DNA from: Trachemys scripta elegans
Taxonomy: Eukaryota > Chordata > Testudines > Emydidae
Length of the DNA: 64,000 nt
Assembly: GCF_013100865.1 (NCBI RefSeq)
Contig: NC_048298.1
Coordinates: 89,784,634-89,848,633, forward strand
Direction: 5' to 3'
The position numbers and the translations under genes were made by a program. The notes beneath the pieces were generated by a model. The model did no database searches. It was given only the letters and a program-made list of their open reading frames with translations, and had not been told where the DNA came from. Positions 22,501 through 34,500 of this stretch are shown piece after piece. The stretch's first letter is position 1, and every line of letters starts with the position of its first letter.

Positions 22501-25500
22501 CCAAATGTGGCGTGGTCTACAACAAGCACTGACTCCCTCCAGACAGTTACTAGCTTGAGACCGTTACTGTCTGCCCCCACCCAAGCCCTTATTCAGCTGG
22601 GAGTGGGCAGATGATCATACCAGTTGCATAGTTCCGGAGTGGGTGAATGCATTGGGGGAGGGAGGCCTATGAGATCAGGGATGTGAGAACTGGCAATCAT
22701 CTTCTGGAATGGGGAACCCCTATTGTAGCCAGCTTCTCAAGAGTGCTTTTTGTGCCAGTACAGAGGCTGAGCTGCAGGTAGCCTGTCTAGGACTCCCCAG
22801 TAATGAGTCCAGAAAATCATCTAATCATGTCTGCTATGTTTAAAGCTGCCTTAGTTCTGTGGCTGTTTAGGAAGGACTCGTCTGCTTCTCACATGGCTTA
22901 TTTGGTCTACAGAGAGATATGCCATGTGAACCCCAACTGTTCACAACCCATTAGTTGGGGCTGAAGGATGGAGAAATGGGCAGCGTGTTAATGGGCAGTG
23001 TTCTGCTGACCAGAGAAGAATTTGTTTAAAATGCCCAAAGGATTGGGGCAATGGAAGGTTCAGCTGGCAAGTGTGGGGCCAATTTCAGGGTCAGGGAGGG
23101 AATAGCATACTCCATATATGAAGGATACAAGGCAAGTAGGAAAAGATGAACGTGAATTGAATGACACCAATTTGAGTGGAGGGAGTGTCTCCCATCCAGT
23201 GTCAGAGAGCAAGGCTCTTTTCTTCCTGAATGGAAGCATAGTAATGCCAGCATGCTCACACTGGGCATCCCAGGATTGATCCCATCTTCTTTATTTCTTT
23301 TCTGTCCAGAGACCTCAGCTGAACCCTCCCTGCAGGCCAAGCAGCTGAAGCTGAAGAGAGCCAGACTGGCAGACGACCTCAACGAGAAGATATCGCAGAG
23401 GCCGGGTCCCATGGAGCTGGTGGAGAAGAACATCCTTCCTGTGGAGTCCAGCCTGAAAGAAGCCATCATTGGTAAGTGTGGTAGGGGATGTGTATTTCTG
23501 GGGAGGCTCTCAGGTAACCCATCCTTTTGCCCTATGGGAAAAAATACCATGAGATTTCATTCCCATGCCAAAACTTCAGCCTCTCCAGTTCTAGGATTCT
23601 GGAATGCAAAGCTCCCTTCCCAGCCTGGATAGCAATGGAGAGACTCTAGATTATAAGGAATGCTGGGCTCCCAGAATAAAATGAGATTGATCCCCAAAGC
23701 CCAGGACTGAAGAATTGTTGTGCGATTGTGTTTCCTAACTTGTGCATTCCCTCTCTTCCTGAAAATCCCTCTGTCTGTATAACAAATGTCTTTAACCCTT
23801 CGTCAGAGAGAACCCAATGACTGAGTCAGATCAGGGAGGGGAGACAGGGCACATGAGTGAGCAGGTGTGTGGAAACAAAAGCTTTCTGTTGGTTTAAAAT
23901 CTTCGGAGGATTCAACTCCTTTGAAAATAAATAGGAACGGCTGTAAATCATTTCAGTGCCATGGCAGGGGTGAAAAGGAATGCTGAGGAATATCACCCCA
24001 CTCCTAATTGGGCAGGCTGTATGAAACATAGCCGCACCCTGCTGAATCCTTGGGCAGTCACTGAAGGAATTGCCACCTCCTTCAGAGACTAATGGAGGCA
24101 TGCTCGTGAGCAAGGGTGCATACGTTTCACTGAGAGGTGCAGGGCTGGGATAGGAGCAAGCCTGGCTTCACTGTCAAGGAAGAGAGGAAGAATTTCACTT
24201 ATTTTCTTTGTGCCTCAGCTGGTCATCTTTAAAATGGGGGTGATCATACTTCCCTGCTTCACAGGGGTGTCTTGGGGATAAATTAATGTTTGTAGGACTC
24301 ATAGATACTATTGTTGGAGAGGGCCGTATATGTACAGATAGAAGTCCGAGGAACAGTTAGGGCCACCTCTTGTGATTGACCCTTGCCCTTTGTGTCTGGA
24401 AAAAGAGAGTAGAGCACATCTGGGATCCCAACTAACAGAAACTGTCAACACCCCCTTTGAGGAGGAAGATCCTTCTTCCTTTCCCAGGGGTGGGCAAACT
24501 ATGGCCTGCGAGCCACATCCGGCCTGCGGGACCATCCTGCCCGGCCCCCAAGCTCCTGGCCCGGGAGGTTCACCCCCGGCCCCTCCCCTGCTGTCCCCTC
24601 TCCCCCACAACCTCAGCTCGCTCGCTCTGCCGCCAGCGCAATGCTCTGGGCAGTGGGGCTGTGAGCTCCTGGGGCAGCGCAGCTGCAGAGCCCGGCCTGA
24701 CCCGGTGTCTGTGCTGTGTCGTGGCGGCGCTGGCGGCGTGGCCTGGCTCCAGCTGGGCAGCACGGCTGTAGTGCCGCCAGCCACTGGTGCTCCAGGCAGT
24801 GCAGTAAGGGGGCAGGGAGCAGGGGGGGTGGATAGAGGGCAGGGGAGTACCGGGTGGTGGTCGGGGGTGTGGATGGTGGTCGGGGGGAGAAACAGGGTTG
24901 AATGGGGGCAGGGGTCCCGGGGGGCAGTCAGGAAGGAGGGGGGTTGGATGGGGTAGGGAACTAACACCTAACCTCCCTAATTGAGACGCCACCAAACCAA
25001 GTCCCCAATGCCCCTTGTCAGGTGCCATTGCCCTGGATCCTTCTCAGTCAGCCTTTAGGCCTCAGGGTATGGTAGAAGCAGCAACAGTTGTTCTAGTGAA
25101 TGACCCTGTCCATAGACAAGGGAAGTGTTTCCATACTCTTGCGAGACTACTCTGTAGCACTTGATACTGTTGACCAATAGTACTGATTCTGCAGAGAGAA
25201 TGGAAGTACCCTGGAAAGGTTCAGGTCTGTGCTTTATTCTCTTATCTCTTGGGTTTGGGATTTAAGCTAAAACAGACATCCCAGCCTGCCCCCCGCTGGC
25301 CAGTGGTGACTGTTATATATTCAGTGTTTGAAATTACCTTTTGTTTTCAGTTGGGCAGGTGAACTACCCAAAGGTTGCAGACAATTCCTCTTTTGACGAG
25401 GACAGCAGTGATGCCCTGTCCCCAGAGCAGCCAGCCAGCCATGAGTCCCAGGGATCTGTACCATCACCGATGGACGCCCGGATTGGTGAGCCGCTTCCCA

Positions 25501-28500
25501 GCACCACTGTGTCATCAACAGCTCAGGTAACAATGCCGAGTGTTGACGCTTGCTGCTCTCTGGCACCTCAGAACCATTATTAGATTGGGGCAGTGCAAAT
25601 GCCTGGATCCCTGAATGAGGGATGAGGCATAGAGATGTCTACAAGGTGTCACTGCTAAGAGACTGATTTGTTCCTCAGTAATACATCCGTGAGATATCAC
25701 TGAAGTCACATGAGATGTCTAAGTTCTAAGTGGTACCAGCAAAACCATGTGTCTGGTGCCCCTGTGGGTAGCTGCAGTGGGAATGGGCTTCCAGTGATTC
25801 CCTAGAAGTGATAGGAGAGGGCACCTAGTTATGCCCTGTTGGGGATTGGTAGTGGGAATGGTTGCTTGGTAATGCAGTGTGTATTAAGTGTATGTGACTG
25901 TTCCTGGGAGGCAAAAGGAGGAGGGGCATACAGTTAGAAGTGGGCTTTGATTCCTTCCTTGTTCTAGGATGCTTTGATCCCACTGAAGCGTGCTTTTCCC
26001 CAAGTTGGACAAGAGGATCTCAGGGAGTGGATTAAGAAGCCAGGTGGCCATTTAATGTCTGGTAACCCGTGCATAGCAACTTTAGTGGAATGCTCCTACA
26101 GCCCCCTGCTTTCTGAAATGAGGGCAACATTGTAACAGTGGAGAGAAAATGTTTAGCTGTGTGTCTGTGTCTGAATGATGCTCTTTCTTCCCCTTGCAGG
26201 TTGTGTCCCAGTTACAGATCAATGCAGACTCCAATGAAACACCTTTCCTACCTGAACAGCCACTCCCTCCTCTTCCACCACCACCTCTGCTGCCTCCTAG
26301 CTTCGCCAACAGAGCCACTATTCCTGTTGCCAAGCCCCCACCAACGCTCATTAAGGTATGGGGGTGTGGGGGATGTCACTCCATTTGTATAGACGTTAAT
26401 GTGGCTGCTCTGGGGATGGTAGAGAGTGGGAGTGTTAGACTAAGAGATGCTGAGGTGCTGGAAGAACATCTTTCATCATTCACTGTCTCCCCCTGGTTTC
26501 TACTTGTAGGACCTTCCCCGGGCTTGAGATGGATCAATGTCTAGATCTTCTTCAGTTAGAGAGGAGCTCATTGAGACAGGGATTAGGTCAGGAAGGTGTC
26601 TCCCCCCCTTCCGAACATATTATAGTGCAGTTGCCAAGGGTCCTAGATATAAAAATTTTCCTCTGAAGCATCTAGCTTTGACCCTGGTCAGGGAGAAGGA
26701 GTCTGGGCTAATTGTTCAATGGTCTGTTGCGCTGTGGTAATCCTTCTTGTGTTCTTGACTCTGTACCCTTGTTCTGGTGCTGTGTAAGGTCCTGGAGCTA
26801 GCCGAGCTGCTGAGTGTGTACTATTATTCCTGCTTTAAGAATGTGGAAAGGCCCCGGAGTCAAATCTGGAGAGAGTGTTGAAGTAAAAAGCCTGGTTTGC
26901 CTGCAGGTTTTGGTTAGATGTTAATGCTATCCCAGTGCATCTGTTACATCTATTTTTATTTTCTTCCTCCCCTCCCTCTCTCATTGAATAGCAAAGCCAG
27001 CCCAAGTCTGCCAGCGAGAAGTCTCAGCGCAGTAAAAAAGCCAAGGAATTGAAGCCGAAAGTCAAGAAGCTCAAATACCACCAGTACATCCCCCCGGACC
27101 AAAAGCAGGACAAAGGGGCTCCCCCCATGGACTCATCCTATGCCAAAATACTGCAGCAGCAACAGCTCTTCTTGCAGCTCCAGATCCTCAACCAGCAGCA
27201 GCAGCAGCACTACAACTATCAGACCATCCTGCCAGCCCCACCAAAGTACGGGTCCCACAACACTACTCATCCGTATGGAACCCCCTGCCCTCCCGTCCCT
27301 ACTCATGGTCTCCATGAGCTGCACTAGCTACCAGACCATCCTATCTGCCCTGCCAAAGGACGGTACTTACTGCACTGCCCACGATCCTCTCCTGCCTCTC
27401 CCCACCCCTTGTGAGGGACTCGCTCCCTTAGTAAGTTCATCAGATCCCAAGCACATTGAGCTCGGAAGGTGTGAGGCATAGGAGTTGTAAATCCTGTCAA
27501 GTTACTGTCACCCTCAAGAAGTGGTCTGTGTTGGGTGAATCTGTCAGGCAAGAGCAGCTGAAGTTAGCTGGTTTTTCAGTGGCCAGAGTGGAGTATCTCG
27601 GTACAGTCAGAAGGTATTTATTGGCGTGCTTTAACACTGGGGGTGCTGGTGCCCTAGATGCTTCCACAGGCACACAGTGCTGCAAATGTCCTTGTTGGGC
27701 TTCTCAGCACAGCTGGTGGGCTATGAGGATCCCTTCCACCTTGATTCTGATATCCACACTTTTTCTTCCTGCAGGCCTCCAGGAGAGCAGCAGAGTGGCA
27801 CTAGTGCCCCTGCCATGCGTAGTCTCTCTGCTACCGGCAGCAGCGCATCTTCTGGATCCTCCAGTTCTAGTGGGCTGATGCGACAAAACAGTAATGCCAC
27901 AGTGGGTAAACCGGGCCCTCTCCCCACCAACCTAGATGAAATGAAGGTAAATGTCCATGCCGCCATCAGCACTAAAACTAATTGGCCCCTTATTGGCATT
28001 GTCAGCTGAGAAGGCAAGGACTGAATGAGGTGGCCGCTCCGGAGCTGGGCTGAGGCACACTGAGAGGGCAGTATGTAGTGGCAGCTTGCATTGCTGCTGT
28101 ACCTGGGGTGTGGGAATAAAGGACCCCTGAGTCTGCCGGGTTGTCAGTTCAGTCCCTTGTCTCATGACTCACATATGTGTTAAAGGCAGGTCCGGTTGCG
28201 GTGGGTTTTCTTTTAGTTGTAACACAGTTTTCCCCTTCTTAGGTGGCAGAGCTGAAGCAAGAATTGAAGATGAGGGCGCTGCCTGTCTCAGGCACCAAGA
28301 CGGACCTGATTGAGCGGCTCAGAGCTTACCAAGAGCAGAATGGCAGCCAAACAGCCAGCAATCCCAAGCCCAGTGCAACAGCCATCCTCCCAAAAGCTGC
28401 TGAGGTGGTGGTAGCCTTCCCAGCTGCTAGGCTGAGCACTGGGCCGGCCCTGGTCACTACTGGCATTGCACCAACAGAGGTAGTTGTGGCCACCGTCACC

Positions 28501-31500
28501 AGCAATGGCATGATGAAGTTTGGGAGCACAGGCTCAACACCACCTGTTTCGCCCACCCCCTCAGAGCGTTCACAGATGAGCACTGGGGATGAGAACTCTG
28601 CCACTGGAGATGCCTTTGGAGAGACGGTGACTTCGCCTCTGACCCAGCTTACCCTGCAGGCATCTCCAGTGCAGTTCCTGATGAAGGAAGAGAGCTCTAA
28701 GGCTACCTCCTGCAGCCTAAATCCAGCACCCAGGTTGGAGCGGTGCAGCACCAGCAGCAGCAAGGATATGGAGGTCCAGGATAAAGATCAGATGTTGCAG
28801 GAGAAGGACAGGCAGATTGAGGAACTCACCCGAATGCTGAAACAGAAGCAGCAGCTGGTGGAGATGCTGAGGCTGCAGCTAGAACAGGAGAAACGGTCTC
28901 AGCAGCCACTACTAGCCATGGAAACCGGAGTAGTCCCTGCCTCTAGTCCAGTGGCTCTTGGCACCCAGATTAAGAGTGAAAACGGGTTTCCGAGTTGCCA
29001 GTCTGCAGGGCTGCCTGATGGCCAAACGGATCAATTCAACCCTGTGTCCACCACTAGCCAAATGGACACTTCAGATCCAAGCTCAGTGCCAAAGAAAGCG
29101 GTGATGGTGAAACAGGAGGTGCTGACAGCAGAAACAGAGCCACCATGCCAGTCCCACACCCCGCAGCTCTTCCTTGGTCAGCAAGGGGGTCCCCTGAGTG
29201 ACCTCATCAAGGGGGCCCCTCCCCCTACCCTCATCACAGATTCCACAGGGACCCACATTGTCCTTACAGTGACCAATCAGAATGCTGAGAGGCGGGGCCT
29301 CTCACCACAGGGGAATAGCTGCACACCATTGCAGGTAGGCTTGCACTGTCGCTCCCATGCTAGGCAGTCTAGTCCTGCTCTGCAAGTCCCTGGTCATTAT
29401 TATGGGGGGCTCATTTTACCACAGAGTGACATCACAATTCGGAAATTAATTTTACAAATTAAAATGGTTGGATGATCTTATGACTGGCTCTAAAATTTGT
29501 AGCTATGGAAATCAAGATGAGTGTAATCTAATCTTCTGCTTCAGGACAAAAACAGATCAGTGTCAGGGGATGGGAGGAAATTCCATGCAGACAAACCTCA
29601 TGTACAGTGTTACATAATTAAGTAGGTACCTTAGAGGCTTCTTAGCCTTCCCCAAATCATCAGGTTCTGGTTACAGTTACAGGTAGGACACTGGGCTAGG
29701 CAGACCAACGGTCTGATGTGGAAGGCTGATTCCTGGTCCAAAAGGGTATGAAAGAACAAGTCTTTAGAGACAAGGTGGGGGAGGTAATATTTTTTATTGA
29801 ACCAACTTCTCTTGGTTAGAGAGAGGAGCTTTCAAGCTTACACAGAGCTCCTCTTCAGGTCCCCAGGAGAAGAATTCTGTGTAAGCTCAAAAGCTTGTGT
29901 CTCTCACCAACAGAAGTTGGTCCAATAAAAGATATTACCTCACCCACCTTGTTTTTCTAATATTCTGGGACCAACAAAGCTACAACACTGCAGACAGGTT
30001 TTTACTACGCTATAGTAAAAGGCAGTGGGAATTCCACCACTCGTCACTGTGGAGAGAAAAGAGATTGTGGCTCGAGTTTTCCAGTAGATGACTTTGTCTA
30101 ATTGAGGTTTGAATGCTGAAATCAGAGCCCTGAGAACAGGAGTGTGTCTTGTTAAATGATCTTTTGTTTTGTTCTTCCATGTGCCACTTTGTAGTGGAGC
30201 TGACAGAAAGCAAGGCCTTTCATTGAAGAGGATAGAGACGAGCCCAGCCCAGCTAATTTTCCCCTTTGATTTTGGTGGGAGACAAGTCAGCATTTAACAA
30301 AAGTACCTTGAACACCGACTCCAGAAGTCTAGTCAGGGACAGAAACCCTCAAGTTTCAGGGTATAAGCCAACCTCTAACTATTCGGGGTTAGGAAGAAAT
30401 GGGAGTAGTTCTTCCCATAACTGACTACTGAACTGTTTCTTGCACCTTCCTCAGAAACTGCTAGTAATGGTCACTCTCAGAGACCGGGTCCTGATTCGGC
30501 CTGGCAATTCCTGTGTACCTAATAGTAGGCAGTGTTCCAATTTTCTTGCTAGGAGAAACTAACAAGTGAATTTTCTAAAGATGTAAGGGTTGGGAAATAC
30601 ATTTAACTTCATTTTAGCTTCAGGAAAACTAAACCCTGTTTCTCCCTCCAGCCTCCACAACCCCCTCAAATAGTACAGCGAATAGCTTTGTTTTCATTCA
30701 TCTTTTTCTTTTCAGAGAGTACAGTCGTCACCCACTAAACTATCCAGCCAACCACAGTGTCAGCTACCTGCAAGCAACTCGCAGCAGCAGCCTCCCAGGC
30801 TACTGAACCAGCCCGTCAGGAAGGTAGCTGACCACATGCTTGCATTCCTTCCTTGTTTTCCCTTTGTCTGGTGGTTGGCTGAGTCACAGAGGGGAAAGGG
30901 AGCACGTGGACAAATCAGTTCTGAGACCATCACTACAGAGGGAGAGACCCCACTGCACTGCAGTTTCCTTCCCCATGCATAGTGCTTTGGTTCTCGGCCT
31001 GGGAGCTGGCCCTGGGGGGAATGAATGGGGATTGCACAATGCTCCCATTTCATATCTCCGGCCTTCTGCTGAAGCAGCTTTGCTCAGCCATTTATAACCA
31101 GTCCTCCTTGGGGTGTCAGACGTGCCATACACCTTTGAGCCAATTTCCCATGGTGACTCCCACAGAAGAGCAGTAGGCACTGGGGTAAAGGATCCTGGGA
31201 TGCATCTGAGGAGGTTGAACATGGGATTTATGGCATGAAGAATAGTTGAGAATCCCTAACGATGTATTAGCTCTGGCCCCTAGGGTATGTCTACACAGCA
31301 AAGAAAAACCTGGGCTGGCCTGTGCCAGCCAACTCAGGCTCGCAGGGCTTGAGCTGCAGGCCGGCTGCAGATTTTTCTTTGCTGTGTAGACATACCCTTA
31401 ATCACACGGCAGTTGAACAACCTAGTACTGTGTGAAAGTGTCCTTACAAAGTGATTGTAAACAAATAAAGGGCAGAATTGTCCTCCTTGTTCATGTTGTA

Positions 31501-34500
31501 GTTCCTTACCCTTTGAGGATTCCCACTGAAATCAAAAGGCAGTTACTGCACTGGGGTTGGCAGGGCTTCTCTGCACCCTGGGGTGGGGTATGAACTCTGA
31601 GAAATCTCCTTCCGGAATAATAGGTGTCACGTTAAAACCTGGGTCCTGATTATCCATGTTGAGATGCCCTCCTTGCCCCCCACCCGAACTGTTTTTCTTT
31701 GGTTACGGATTGCGTCTGGCTGTCAGAGATGTAATGCTATAAAGAAACGAGGTGTGAAGAGGTTATAACCCTTCTCAGTGACCGCTCAGGAGTTCCTGGT
31801 CTGCATCTTCTCCCTTCTAGATGAGGTGATAATTCAGTGTGTTCCCTAGTGCATCAGTTAGGTTAGAACAAGTCTATGAAGGGTTTTAAGGATTAGGAGG
31901 GTAACTTTTGAACTGGATCCTGAAATGAATGGGGAGGCAGTGGCCTTGTCTGAGTGATGTGATCAAACTTCTTTGTTCTGTTGCTCTTACCCATGTGCTG
32001 TGGGACCATCTTTGAAGAGGGTCAGTGCATGGGTTTGATAAGGCCTTTAATACAGAGGTGAATGTTTTTTAACCAAAGGCACCTTTCTCCATTGAAGAGT
32101 TAAATTCCTTAGGCCAGCCAGAATATGTGATTGATCTTAGCTTACATGCCATGCAGGGGTTTGTAGCTCTCTTCATCCTTTTGTCTCCCTGTAGGCTCAG
32201 AAGCCAGGTCTGCAGGTGGTCACTGGGCAGCTGCCCCACACAATTTTGTCTTTCTCAGCACCTCCAAACCTGCAGCCCTTTTTCCTCAACGGCTTCCACA
32301 AAGGATCTCTGAAAACTGGTGCTCCTAGCAAAGCCAAACAACCCAATGTGCCGAAAAAGGTAGCTTCCCTGCATATCCCATGGAGTCCACCATGTCACAG
32401 TGCCAAGTTTCAGGCTCTCTCACTTTGAGAGAGCAGACTCGTAAGGGACTTTGGAGGCTGGATATACAGGGATCACTTCTCTGCACCAGCATTGCTGCCC
32501 ACAGTGTTACAGTGAAGGAAAGTGAAAAATACCTTCCTAGATTAAACTCCCAGAGAGATTTAGAGAGGCAGCATGTATAACTATCTGAGCTGGAGTTCCT
32601 CCAGGGTACTTGGACCATTATTCCTACTTTAACAAACTGTGGAATGGATCTTTAATGATCATAGTAAAGGCTAAGGCCTTAACAGTATTTTTAGCACATC
32701 TCTGCGGTACTGGATCAGTGCTGAGTCACCAACACCACTTCCTGTAATACCTTGGGTTTCCTTTGGAGAGCTCTCTTCTGAGGTCTGCCCCACCCCCGCT
32801 GCTAAGTTTGTGAGATCTGACACTATCTGAGCCTGCGGACTTCTCCACAGCCTGTGTTTTGTGAATAGTTTTGTGTTTCCAAAGCAGACTCATTATGGAG
32901 AGGAAAGGGTAAAATAACAGTTCTAGGCTGTCACACACAGATTACATTGATATTGTGGGGATAGTCGTCCTGTGTCTCTGTGAAGTGCTGGGGGGATCCA
33001 CCCACCCAAACAGATGAGCTCCTCCTCACCCCAGTGCAGTCCTGTGGTGGTTTGTGGCATGGGCGTGCTACAGCAGAGGATTTTCATTTGTGATCTGGGG
33101 ATGTACTACGCACACAGTGCAAGAAAGAGCAGAGATACTGAGAGAAGAGCAGAAGCAGTGTGGTTTCTGCCAGCGGTAGCGGAGACAGAAGGGATGGCCT
33201 CTCCAGGACATGTGAGAGCAGCCATGATGTGGGAGATGAAATGGTCTTTCTACCTACTCACTCCGTTCTCCTTCATTCTAAACAGTCATCCTCACAGCCA
33301 GGTTCTCCTGCTGCCACTTCCCCACCCCAGATGGACCTTGAGCAGCAGCAGCACCCGTCCCTTTTTGGGACCCCTTCACCTCCTCTCCCTGGCTCCTCGG
33401 TGCCGATGAAAGAACCACCAGGCTATGAAGAGGCCATGAAGCAACAGCCAAAGCCCCATGAGGTAAGAGCAGCCACTTCCTTGTGCTTCCACAAGGAACG
33501 TCTTGGGGAGCATGTGGGTTGGCTGCCCTCTGCAAATCCAACACCCACGTTGCTCCCTGAATTCAGGGGCAGGTGCCTAGGAAATGGAGAGACTGAAACA
33601 CATGGGGCCTTTTCTAACTGACCTTGAGCTGCACACAAGGAGTCAAGGTGAATTTCCTTGGTGGTGTTTCAGTGGGAATGGAGTCACCTTCCATTTCACT
33701 CTTTGACCCATATGCCTGTTGAGACTGAGGTAAGATTACCTCCTGCTTAGGGTGTGTCTACACTGCGGATGGAGGTGTAATTCTGAGCTCGGGTAGAGGT
33801 ACACATGCTAGCCTTATTGAACTAGCCTGCTAAAATAATCAGTGTGGCTGCGAGGGATTCGGTTAACTGCCGAGGACAATCCCATCGAAGATCCTGCTGC
33901 CCATGCAATTTGGCCCCACCAATACTTTTAGCACACTAACTTGATCACAGCTAGCAAGAGCACGTCTGCCCAAGCTGGGAATTACCCCTCCCAGCTGCAG
34001 TGTAGATATACCCATAATACAGGGGCATGGTGGGGTGGTAGGACCCCACACTGCTATAAACACCCTTCTTCCAGTAACACCTTGGGGTGACAGAGGTCAT
34101 TGGTGCCATGTGCTATAGGCACCATCCTACCAGGTCAGTGCGGGAAGGAGAAGGACCAGGCCAGCAGATTGGTGGTTACTGTGTGTCTTGTAAGTGTGGG
34201 TCTAATTCATCACACTCTCTTCCCAGGAGAACGGCTGTTCGAGCCAACAGATGGACGACCTGTTTGACATCCTCATAGAGAGTGGAGGTGAGGAGAGAAC
34301 CAGTGAGGTTGCTGGCTGGTCACCTCTGGGTTTGAGTCTATGGCTTGTGTAGCACTGAGCTCATGCGCTAGTGTGACTCTCACCCTTTGGCTCCCCAACA
34401 GGGCGCAGGGTTGGTGAGATTGGTCTTGCCACTAGTGTACGTATCCCCTGGCCTGGGCCCTTGCTTATTCTTCATTTGGTGCTGTCCTTAGCATAAGCAG

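Noticed and set aside
24308..24967. 219-codon minus-strand open frame
   Set aside because: Overlaps the hAT end at 24485 and its C-rich/G-rich body; low complexity only.
29335..29475. Extension of the large MRTFA exon to the in-frame stop at 29475
   Set aside because: A good donor at 29335 and resumed homology in the next exons; the extension has no MRTFA similarity. It could exist only as intron retention.
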